From assembly GCA_938030905.1 (NCBI GenBank), contig CALHIW010000008.1, positions 1-14,756 on the forward strand: a DNA stretch of 14,756 nt, in the 5' to 3' direction. The notes under the pieces were generated by a model. That model searched no databases. It was given only the letters and a program-made list of their open reading frames with translations, and had not been told where the DNA came from. This DNA comes from Candidatus Methanomethylicia archaeon. GTDB taxonomy: Archaea; Thermoproteota; Methanomethylicia; CALHIW01. Numbering within the stretch: the stretch's first letter is position 1; each line of letters starts with the position of its first letter. A program made the position numbers and the translations under genes. Positions 1-6,554 of this stretch are shown here, one piece after another.

Positions 1-91
1 TTGAAAGAATCATAATTTATAATTTAAACTCATCTATTGTTTCCAGCCTATATTGATTAAATTATAGTTTCTAGGATAAGATATTCAAAAA

Positions 92-100
92 ATATATAAA
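92..100 (+). promoter_or_regulatory. TATA box for the corrinoid protein operon
   Basis: The AT-rich element ATATATAAA is preceded by an A-rich stretch. Its centre lies about 35 bases before the ATG at 131. A start site about 26 bases downstream, near 122, would give a very short leader containing GGTG just before the start codon. This is the archaeal TBP/TFB promoter layout. The assignment is by inspection only. Confidence 0.5.
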
Positions 101-130
101 TCCCCCACCAAATATATTAATGGTGTCTCT

Positions 131-811
131 ATGTCCTCTAAAGAGGAGGTTTTAAGTAAGCTTGCTGAAGCTGTTATTAATGGTGATATTGATTTAGCTA
201 AGAGTATGGCTGAAGAGGCTTTAAAAATCGGTATTGAGCCATGGATAGCTATCACTCAAGGATTAGCTGCAGGTATGAAAGTTGTAGGTGATAAGTATGA
301 AGCTAAAGAATACTTCCTACCTGAAGTTTTAATGTCTGCAGATGCTATGTATGCTGGTCTTGATATCCTACTTCCACACTTAAAAGCCGAGACTGCAGGT
401 ATTAGAGGGAAGATTGTTTTAGGAGTTGTTGAGGGAGATATACATGACATCGGTAAAAACATTGTTAAGGCAATGCTTACAGCAGGAGGATTTGAGGTTA
501 TAGATGCTGGAAGAGATGTACCTGTATCGAAATTTGTTGAGCTTGTTGAGAAGGAGGGAGCCCATGTACTAGGAATGTCCACAATGATGACTCCTACACT
601 CTTATCAATGAAGAGAGTTGAGGAAATTCTAAGACAGAAAGGACTTAAAGATAGAGTAAAGACAATAATAGGTGGAGGAACTGTAACTGAGGAATACAGA
701 GAAAAGATAGGATCTGATGCTTATGGTAAGGATGCTGTAGAAGCAGTAGATAAGGTAAAAATGCTTATTCAATCAATACTTGCAGCTGCTGAACTAGTAA
801 AGAAGGAATAA
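131..811 (+). CDS. Methyltransferase corrinoid (cobalamin-binding) protein, MtaC/MtbC/MttC family
   Basis: This 226-residue protein shuttles a methyl group on cobalamin between a substrate methyltransferase and a methyl-acceptor methyltransferase. Residues 1-90 form the helical methionine-synthase-type cap domain. Residues 91-220 form the Rossmann-like B12 domain. The DIHDIG motif (D103, H105, G108) supplies the lower cobalt ligand, His105. A serine in the GMSTMM stretch (S150) and the GGG at 181-183 are the other expected cobalamin-loop elements. Length is normal for the family. The ATG at 131 is followed by a standard N-terminus and sits just after a TATA box. The reductive activator follows 25 bases after the stop, so this is the first gene of a two-gene operon. 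Which substrate it serves (methanol, a methylamine, a methoxy or methylthiol compound) cannot be read from the sequence. Confidence 0.95.
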   Translation: MSSKEEVLSKLAEAVINGDIDLAKSMAEEALKIGIEPWIAITQGLAAGMKVVGDKYEAKEYFLPEVLMSADAMYAGLDILLPHLKAETAGIRGKIVLGVVEGDIHDIGKNIVKAMLTAGGFEVIDAGRDVPVSKFVELVEKEGAHVLGMSTMMTPTLLSMKRVEEILRQKGLKDRVKTIIGGGTVTEEYREKIGSDAYGKDAVEAVDKVKMLIQSILAAAELVKKE

Positions 812-827
812 AATAATTCATTTTTTT

Positions 828-833
828 GGTGAT
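828..833 (+). promoter_or_regulatory. Shine-Dalgarno site GGTGAT of the activator gene
   Basis: GGTGAT ends 3 bases before the ATG at 837 and matches the anti-Shine-Dalgarno end of 16S rRNA. It fixes the start and supports translation from a polycistronic message with the upstream corrinoid gene. The same element at the same spacing precedes the gene at 5310. Confidence 0.7.
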
Positions 834-836
834 TTT

Positions 837-2834
837 ATGGCTTTGGAAAGGGAAGTTAGACTTCGTGAAGATGAAACCATAATTGTCTTCCAACCCTATG
901 GTAGAAGGGATATATTTAAAAAGGGTATGAACCTGCTTGAAGCCGCTAAGAAGCTTGGAGTTGATATTTCATCAGTATGTGGTGGTAGAGGTTTATGTGG
1001 TAAATGTAAGGTTAAAGTTATTAAGGGATATGAATATCTAAATCCACTTCAAGACTCTGAGAAAAAGTTTCTAACTAAGGAGGAGATGAATGAGGGATAT
1101 AGGCTTGCCTGCCTAGCACAATCCTATGCTCCGTTTGAGGCGGTTATCTTCGTGCCTGAAAGAAGTAGGGTTGGTAAGCAGCGTCTACAAACAGAGGGAA
1201 TTGAAGTTCCTGTTAAGAGGTTAAACCCAGCTATTAGGAAATACTTTGTAAGAATGAAGCCCCCAACACTGGAGGATGCAACATATGATGATGAAAGAGT
1301 ATTACAAGCACTATCTGAACAACACGGTATAGTTAATGTTGATTTCGACTGGTATACATTAAGAACTCTCCCAAAAATATTAAGAGATGCCAACTGGGAG
1401 GTTACAGTAGTTTTATGGAGGGATAAAATAATAGCTGTAGAGCCTGGAGATACTACAAGTAGATGTTTCGGCTTTGCCTGCGATATAGGAAGTACAAAGC
1501 TTGCAGGATTCCTCATGGATCTAAATACAGGAAAAGTGGTTTCAGTAGCTGCAAGAATGAATCCTCAAATACCCTATGGAGAAGATATTTTAACTAGGCT
1601 AACATATGTATTGTTTAATGAGTGGAAGGGGCTTGAAGATCTCCAGAAGGCTGTTGTTGGAGGTATCAATGAAATGATAGATGAATGCTGTCAAAAAGCA
1701 AATGTTAAGCCTGAGGAAATATATGAAACAGTATTTGTAGGTAATACTGCAATGATGATGTATTTCCTTAAGATATGGCCTGAATATGTAGCTAAAGCCC
1801 CCTATCAACCCCCCAGACTAGCAGGAGTTAATCTTCCAGCTAGAGAGATAGGAGTTAAAGCTCATCCTAATGCTGGTCTCTACTATTTGGATACTATTGG
1901 TGGATGGGTTGGTGCAGATAATACTTCAAACATGATTGTAACTAAGCTATTTGAAGCTGATGAGCTTGGTATGTGTATTGATGTTGGAACAAATACTGAG
2001 ATAGGTATTGGATGTAGAGAAATGGGTGGAGTAATATACAGCTCCTGTGCTTCAGGACCTGCTTTTGAAGGTATGATGATTAAGTATGGTATGAGGGCTG
2101 CTGATGGTGCAATAGAGAAGGTAACAATAGATCCTGAAACCCTAGAACCTATCTATAGGGTTATCGGTGATGTTAAGCCTGTAGGTATATGTGGATCGGG
2201 AATTGTTGATATAATGGCTGAAATGTTCAAGTCAGGAATAATAGATTGGAGAGGTAGATTCAATGCAAAGTTTAGCGAGAAAACTAATAGAATAAGAAAG
2301 GGGCCTGATGGAATATGGGAATACGTTATTGCATGGAGAGAGGAGACAGCAACCAAAGAGCATGATATTGTATTCACACATAACGATGTTAGAGAGATTC
2401 AGAAGGCTAAAGCAGCAATACATACAGCAGCCTCAGTCTTATGTAAGCTACATAATGTAACAGAAATGGATATAAAAGTTCTATATGTTGCAGGAGCATT
2501 CGGAAACTATCTTGATCCTGAAAACACCAGAACAATAGGTATGTATCCTGAAGTCCCTATAGAGAGAATTAAATTCATAGGAAACTCAGCCGGTACAGGT
2601 GCACGTATGGCTTTAATCTCTACTGATGAAAGAGAGATTATAACTAACGCCATAAGAAAGGGAAGAGTAAGACATTATGAAATTTCATCATATCCTAAAT
2701 TCTACGATGAATATCTTGCATCAACATATATTCCACATAAAGACCTAAATAGATACCCAATAACAATTGAACTAATTAGAAGACTTGGCACACATCCAGA
2801 AATAGAGGAAGAACTAGGAAAACAAAAACTATGA
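837..2834 (+). CDS. ATP-dependent reductive activator of corrinoid proteins (RACo/RamA-like, DUF4445 ASKHA protein)
   Basis: The 665-residue product should reduce accidentally oxidised Co(II) corrinoid back to active Co(I), using ATP and low-potential electrons. Residues about 10-110 are a plant-type 2Fe-2S ferredoxin with C48-x5-C54-x2-C57 and a distant C92. Residues about 110-210 are the linker/middle region. From about 212 on there is an ASKHA (actin/sugar kinase/Hsp70-like) ATPase. It shows DIGST at 216-220, IDVGTNTE at 381-388, SGPAFEG at 406-412, GICGSG at 450-455, AGAFGN at 552-557 and GNSAGTGAR at 582-590. This is the architecture of bacterial RACo. Methanogen RamA instead carries C-terminal 4Fe-4S clusters. 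The ORF is full length with no disruption. It is very probably co-transcribed with, and acts on, the corrinoid protein encoded just upstream. Confidence 0.95.
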   Translation: MALEREVRLREDETIIVFQPYGRRDIFKKGMNLLEAAKKLGVDISSVCGGRGLCGKCKVKVIKGYEYLNPLQDSEKKFLTKEEMNEGYRLACLAQSYAPFEAVIFVPERSRVGKQRLQTEGIEVPVKRLNPAIRKYFVRMKPPTLEDATYDDERVLQALSEQHGIVNVDFDWYTLRTLPKILRDANWEVTVVLWRDKIIAVEPGDTTSRCFGFACDIGSTKLAGFLMDLNTGKVVSVAARMNPQIPYGEDILTRLTYVLFNEWKGLEDLQKAVVGGINEMIDECCQKANVKPEEIYETVFVGNTAMMMYFLKIWPEYVAKAPYQPPRLAGVNLPAREIGVKAHPNAGLYYLDTIGGWVGADNTSNMIVTKLFEADELGMCIDVGTNTEIGIGCREMGGVIYSSCASGPAFEGMMIKYGMRAADGAIEKVTIDPETLEPIYRVIGDVKPVGICGSGIVDIMAEMFKSGIIDWRGRFNAKFSEKTNRIRKGPDGIWEYVIAWREETATKEHDIVFTHNDVREIQKAKAAIHTAASVLCKLHNVTEMDIKVLYVAGAFGNYLDPENTRTIGMYPEVPIERIKFIGNSAGTGARMALISTDEREIITNAIRKGRVRHYEISSYPKFYDEYLASTYIPHKDLNRYPITIELIRRLGTHPEIEEELGKQKL

Positions 2835-3135
2835 AGTAATATGCCATTATTCTTTTCCTCTAATCATATATTTCATAGCATAGAGTGAGTTCACATATAC
2901 ATTAGCCTAATTTTCCCATTATATCCCGGTAAAATAATTGTTAAGAGTAGCTATGGCAAGTATTATATAGAAGATGTAAAGTAGTACTTTATGAAATGCA
3001 TTTACTAATCCATAGTTGGAAGAAGAGTAAAAGAATACTCCCTACAACTAAAGCTTAAGTAACACTAAATCTAGAAACTGGGGGTTATGCTTCCATCATT
3101 AATTACACTACAAGTCTAGATGGTTACTAGTAGTA
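2835..3135. other. Intergenic region of about 300 bases
   Basis: No credible reading frame was found on either strand. A pyrimidine-rich stretch (ATTCTTTTCCTCT, about 2847-2859) just after the activator stop could end transcription. A weak AT-rich element near 3097-3105 lies about 35 bases before the next ATG and might be its promoter. Nothing else stands out. Confidence 0.4.
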
Positions 3136-3642
3136 ATGATTACTAAAGAAATTCCTATTGTAAAATCTCCATACTATTCCATTGAAAACATAAAGAAAGT
3201 AGCTATCCTCTCTCTCGGGGCAGTAGATAAGGAAATCACTGATGAGAAACAAATATTGATTGAAGCTAAAATCTTTGTCTGTCCAGCACAAGTAATAATA
3301 GAGGATCAAGATAGGATTTATAATGTAAAGCTACAGTTTATATGTATACGTGATAACTGTAACTTTAAAGATTTATGTAGTAGAATAATTGAGGAAAAAT
3401 CCAATAAGTTTAAAAATATTCTATCCCCACCCAAAAATTTAATGAATATAGAATCAGTGGAATCAGTAATAATTGAAATACTCAGAGATGGGGGGAGAAA
3501 CACTGATGATATCCTGAATGAATTAATGAAGTATTCATTAAACTACTGTCCAGATACTCTAGTCCAGGTTTTACTCAGAATGGAGAGAAGTGGAATGATA
3601 AGAAAAAAGTTCTCCTCAGGGAAATATTTATGGTACATATAG
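3136..3642 (+). CDS. Hypothetical protein with C-terminal winged-helix-like region
   Basis: The family is not recognised. The 168-residue product divides into two parts. Residues 1-95 are predicted alpha/beta with cysteines C49, C70, C75 and C81, which could bind a metal or cluster. Residues 108-168 read like a winged helix-turn-helix: a first helix (SVIIEILRDGG), a second (TDDILNELMK), a recognition-type helix (DTLVQVLLRMERSGM) and a short wing ending in KYLWYI. The layout suggests a ligand- or metal-sensing DNA-binding protein. The gene stands alone between two non-coding stretches, about 300 bases after the corrinoid operon on the same strand. No strong Shine-Dalgarno site precedes the ATG, and the promoter assignment is weak. 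Codon use matches the neighbouring genes, so the ORF is probably real. The function is inference. Confidence 0.65.
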   Translation: MITKEIPIVKSPYYSIENIKKVAILSLGAVDKEITDEKQILIEAKIFVCPAQVIIEDQDRIYNVKLQFICIRDNCNFKDLCSRIIEEKSNKFKNILSPPKNLMNIESVESVIIEILRDGGRNTDDILNELMKYSLNYCPDTLVQVLLRMERSGMIRKKFSSGKYLWYI

Positions 3643-3749
3643 CACATTAAACAGTTTCAACATTCCTCCAGAATATCACCAATAGAAATAGACTAATCCC
3701 TAACTCTACTTCATTACAATTCAATACATACCTCAAAAATTGAGTAGGT

Positions 3750-4069
3750 TTAAAAGCCCAATTCAAGAAGTTTAGACAATATACTATTTATTCTAATAAT
3801 TCCTTGTCTTTCAAGAAGGTTCAGAACTTTTACTGATTTCTCAGTAGAAGATTTTGCCTTCCAGCATCTCCTTGTAAAGCTTTTGATGAAGATGAATACT
3901 GCCCTCCTCCTTTATGAATGATCTCAACAACTCTTCTAAGACAACATTACTAGAAGAGCAAAGATAAAAGCCACCAGAAAGTGGAAAATTTACATCCCTC
4001 TATTATTTCCGTGGTGTGCTTAGCTCAGGTTTTAGAATGCTTCTCCTAACTTCTTTTGAGATATAGAGC
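3750..4069 (-). pseudogene. Decayed ORF, C-terminal winged-helix-like remnant
   Basis: Read right to left on the minus strand, one frame gives a protein-like stretch ending in LKPELSTPRK, then two adjacent stops (about 4000-4005). It resumes as a segment including FYLCSSSNVVLEELLRSF and IHLHQKLYKEMLEGK. Near 3852-3870 the frame is lost. The next frame continues with KSVKVLNLLERQGIIRI and ends at a TAA at 3750-3752. The amphipathic ERQGIIRI segment resembles the last helix of a winged helix, similar in style to the intact protein at 3136. Two stops and one frameshift argue for a dead gene. The family is unknown, and chance open frames in AT-rich DNA cannot be excluded. Confidence 0.35.
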
Positions 4070-4164
4070 TATATTCATCAGGAGGAGATGCTGGTTAAGT
4101 GATATCATATAGTGGCTACCTATACCTATTTGAGCTTTCAGAAGGTTTAAGTCTCCCAGTAAAG

Positions 4165-4174
4165 CTATATATTA
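4165..4174 (+). promoter_or_regulatory. TATA box for the small eight-cysteine protein gene
   Basis: CTATATATTA is preceded by an AGTAAAG purine-rich element. Its centre is about 25 bases before the GTG at 4194, so transcription would begin at or next to that codon. This supports a leaderless message and the GTG start. Confidence 0.5.
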
Positions 4175-4193
4175 TAGTTTGGTATAAAATAGT

Positions 4194-4427
4194 GTGTTTA
4201 AGTATGTTTGTATGATCTGTAAATTTGAGTTTAACAATGAATCATCGATATGTCCAGTATGTCGATCCCGAAGCCTCATTTTAGTACCTAAGAAACCCAT
4301 ATGTCGTGATTGTGTTTACCATACTATACTATCTATTAATAGTTCTGATTATAATTACTGTACACTACTAGATATTTATGTAAGACCTGATAGAATGTCA
4401 TGCGGGAAATTTTCAAGAAAACAATAA
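4194..4427 (+). CDS. Small protein with two four-cysteine metal-binding clusters
   Basis: This 77-residue protein begins with a GTG codon. Placement of the TATA box about 25 bases upstream favours it over the in-frame ATG at 4212, which would remove C6. The N-terminal cluster C6-x2-C9 and C20-x2-C23 is a rubredoxin-like zinc ribbon of the kind that opens many archaeal rubrerythrin-like or regulatory proteins. The C-terminal cluster C37-x2-C40, C56 and C70, ending in CGKFSRK, has the spacing of small Zn or Fe-S modules. It recalls the CxxC-C-C pattern of HiPIP-like small subunits of glycyl-radical enzymes, but this is only a spacing resemblance. No membrane segment is visible. The gene is monocistronic with long gaps on both sides. 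Its role is unknown; metal binding is well supported by the motifs. Confidence 0.65.
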   Translation: MFKYVCMICKFEFNNESSICPVCRSRSLILVPKKPICRDCVYHTILSINSSDYNYCTLLDIYVRPDRMSCGKFSRKQ

Positions 4428-5039
4428 ACTACATGTAATAATAGATCATATACCTAAATTGATAGAATCTTTAAAGATTTTTAATCTTATTTAACATAAT
4501 TATTTTATGATTTATATTAACTCTTAATCTAATATATCCCACTATGGAGTAGTTCTAAATTATGACTCATAAATTAGACTATTAACTTAAGGTTTTATAG
4601 GGTTCATTCAATGGATTAGTTTGATGTTAATCTTGGCTTCTTTATGGAGAGGGTTTTGCTGCTTATGTATTGTATCCTTACTTCTCTAAGTCTTAGGTGG
4701 TTGGTAGAGCATATTTCTCCATTAGGATAACTTATGAAGCCATCTAGAAGTTGCTTGATGCTTCTCTAGGCTTAATGAGCTTATATGTTGACTGTGCAGG
4801 ACTGCTATTATTAATTGGGAAGGTGTGGGGGTAGCTGGTAAGTAGGCTTAGATATTGCTTGCATGGAGCCTAGGTAGAAGGCTTCTTGCTATAGATTGAG
4901 CTGAACTAAAACATCCTTGAATACCGTTTCTAGAGTATTTTGAGAGGTATGGGTCAGAGTTATTGTAGTTGGCGGGCTCAGTATTTAGAGCTATGTCTAG
5001 AGCTTGGAGTATACTGTAGGTGTGGTGGAGTATATAACC

Positions 5040-5253
5040 TGATGGAGAGACTTAGTAGAAAGGTTAAGCACTACTTGAAATACTTCCACCTATACTTAAT
5101 TGATAAAAACCTAGAGCATGGCTGAGGACATGAAGATCCACTAAGATTATGCAGGATACCAATGGCTCCTATAAGCTCCGCACAACCCCACATTAGAACT
5201 AGGCAAACAAAATGCTTAACCTCATAACGGGGGAGGTCTAAGTTAATAGCATC
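5040..5253. repeat. Diverged dispersed repeat, copy A
   Basis: This is collinear with 11750-11963 over the same length (about 214 bases) with small indels. Matching landmarks in order: ATGGAnAGAnTTAG, AAATACTTCnACnTATACT (17 of 19), ATGGCT, AnGATAnC, ATGGCTnC, AGCTC, ACAAC, AAAATGCTTAA (11 of 11) and AAGTTAAnAG. Many differences are C/T or G/A, as expected for an old copy. It ends 57 bases before the radical SAM start codon. On the minus strand both copies give a similar short peptide (NLDL-RYEVKHF here, NLSL-YGFKHF in copy B), so the ancestor may have been coding. The mobile family is not identified. Confidence 0.5.
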
Positions 5254-5272
5254 CATGAATTAGGAGATAAAG

Positions 5273-5280
5273 TTAAATAA
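5273..5280 (+). promoter_or_regulatory. TATA box for the radical SAM gene
   Basis: TTAAATAA preceded by AAAG lies about 34 bases before the TTG start at 5310. Transcription would begin near 5300, at the Shine-Dalgarno element itself. The element closely resembles those at 9171 and 10528. Confidence 0.45.
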
Positions 5281-5299
5281 GGTCTTATTCTAATATTTT

Positions 5300-5306
5300 A
5301 GGTGAT
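5300..5306 (+). promoter_or_regulatory. Shine-Dalgarno site AGGTGAT deciding a TTG start
   Basis: AGGTGAT ends 3 bases before TTG at 5310. No ATG lies at a suitable distance, so this site is the main reason to accept TTG as the start codon. It has the same sequence core and spacing as the site before 837. Confidence 0.65.
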
Positions 5307-5309
5307 AGA

Positions 5310-6554
5310 TTGCTGGAAACATTTATTTCATCATTTCTAGCTAGTAAGATTCTTAAAAGCATTAGTTTTTCATGTGATACTGGTCTCCACTTAACAAGCA
5401 CTGTAGATCTATCTCTTAATATTCGTGTTCCATTCTGCAGGTTTCAATGCCCTTTTTGTTTATTTATAAATTATCCATATAATGAGGCTCTTAGTGACCT
5501 ATATGTAAGAGCTGTTAAGCAGGAATTAAAACTTTACTCAGCATATATTAAAGAATCCCCAATTAAAAATGTTTATTTTAGTGGAGGAACCCCCTCACTT
5601 ATTTTAAATAAACTAAGTGATATTCTAAACTGTATTCATGAATTATTCGGGTTTAGAGGTAATGTAGCTATTGAAGTAAATCCCCTAGATCTTAACAATG
5701 AAACACTAAGTAAACTAGTAAATATAGGTATAACTCAGATAAGTATTGGTGTTCAGTCTTTTAATAGTGATGTACTGAAAGACTTAGGTAGAAAATATGG
5801 TGGTGAGGTAGCTTTAAATGCTGTGAAGAAAGCTATGGATAGTGGATTTGACTATGTCAATATTGATTTAATGTTTCCATCACCAAACCAAACTACAAAT
5901 TCCTTGCTCCAAGATCTTGAAATAGCTGTAGGGCTTGGTGTACATGGAATATCCACATATCCACTTATGCTACTACCATATACGGAAATGTATAGACAAC
6001 TTAAAGATAGAATTGTAGAGATAGAGGGAATGGAGAAGAAAATGTATATGTTGATACTGGATTACTTGATGAATGTTGGATATAATGTTCGTAGTATATG
6101 GAGCTTTACAGTAAAGCCAGGTTTCTATAATGGGCCATTTGAATATGATGAGTATTTAGGCATAGGTCCCTATGCCTGGGGGGTTATTGATAATGCATTT
6201 ACTGTTAATACTCCTCTATTTGAGGACTATATTATAATGGTTAAGAAAAAAATCCCCATAGTTACTTTAGCTAGATTTGAGGGGGAGAGATCGATGATTA
6301 TTTGGCTTTCAAGAAGTCTCTACCATGGTAAGGCCAGTAAAACCGAGTTTTATAAACGGTTTAAGATAGATCTAGATAAAAGGTTTAAATGGTTAATTTA
6401 TCTGATGTGTCTCTCAGGACTAGCTGAATGGAGAGGGGATTCCTTAAGATTAACTCGGAAGGGACTACTTTATGGTAGCCTCACAACCAAGAACATAGTT
6501 ATAGGCTTACTTATGAAGATGCATAAAGCAACAGGATATTACCCGCCATTATAA
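5310..6554 (+). CDS. HemW/HemN-like radical SAM protein
   Basis: The 414-residue product is a radical SAM enzyme of the coproporphyrinogen-dehydrogenase-like group. The cluster motif is C43-x3-C47-x2-C50. The fourth cysteine typical of true HemN is absent, as in HemW. SGGTPS at 91-96 is the SAM-contacting motif. A conserved HemN/HemW block follows (EVNPLDLNNETL, ITQISIGVQSF at about 122-151), with NIDLMF at 184-189 and YLGIGPYAW at 282-290. The YEISNFA-type motif normal in HemW is replaced by RSIWSF around 261-266, so heme-chaperone function should not be assumed. The start is TTG, supported by a Shine-Dalgarno site. The gene converges on the AMP-ligase-like gene, their stop codons overlapping by 6 bases. 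It could act in heme or corrinoid metabolism, or as a radical methyl or maturation enzyme. The substrate is unknown. Confidence 0.88.
   Translation: MLETFISSFLASKILKSISFSCDTGLHLTSTVDLSLNIRVPFCRFQCPFCLFINYPYNEALSDLYVRAVKQELKLYSAYIKESPIKNVYFSGGTPSLILNKLSDILNCIHELFGFRGNVAIEVNPLDLNNETLSKLVNIGITQISIGVQSFNSDVLKDLGRKYGGEVALNAVKKAMDSGFDYVNIDLMFPSPNQTTNSLLQDLEIAVGLGVHGISTYPLMLLPYTEMYRQLKDRIVEIEGMEKKMYMLILDYLMNVGYNVRSIWSFTVKPGFYNGPFEYDEYLGIGPYAWGVIDNAFTVNTPLFEDYIIMVKKKIPIVTLARFEGERSMIIWLSRSLYHGKASKTEFYKRFKIDLDKRFKWLIYLMCLSGLAEWRGDSLRLTRKGLLYGSLTTKNIVIGLLMKMHKATGYYPPL

Larger units (their letters stand above)
3643..4193. other. Intergenic region of about 550 bases with a decayed minus-strand frame
   Basis: There is no intact gene. 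The central part (3750-4069) reads on the minus strand as a broken coding region, listed separately. The right end carries the TATA box of the small gene at 4194. The left 100 bases show nothing recognisable. Confidence 0.5.
4428..5309. other. Intergenic region of about 880 bases with a diverged repeat
   Basis: This is the longest gene-free stretch in the window. Short open stretches occur, including one at about 4612-4730 that follows an ATG-GAT-TAG and runs about 35 codons before a TAA, and a 61-codon frame at 4940-5125. None has homologous character or a start signal I trust. The right third (5040-5253) is one copy of a repeat whose second copy lies at 11750-11963. The last 40 bases hold the TATA box and Shine-Dalgarno site of the radical SAM gene. 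The G-rich, stop-laden left part resembles decayed coding or mobile-element DNA. Confidence 0.45.

Noticed and set aside
4612..4730. ATG-GAT-TAG followed by about 35 open codons, considered as a pyrrolysine-containing gene
   Set aside because: It ends soon in TAA, has no family resemblance, and TAG is used as an ordinary stop in this window.
4940..5125. 61-codon plus-strand frame
   Set aside because: It overlaps repeat copy A, has no ribosome site or promoter, and its counterpart in copy B is broken by stops. It is probably a remnant, not a gene.
5071..5256. 61-codon minus-strand frame in repeat copy A
   Set aside because: Copy B has many stops in the same frame, and no start signal is visible. 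The peptide similarity is noted under the repeat, but a working gene is not supported.
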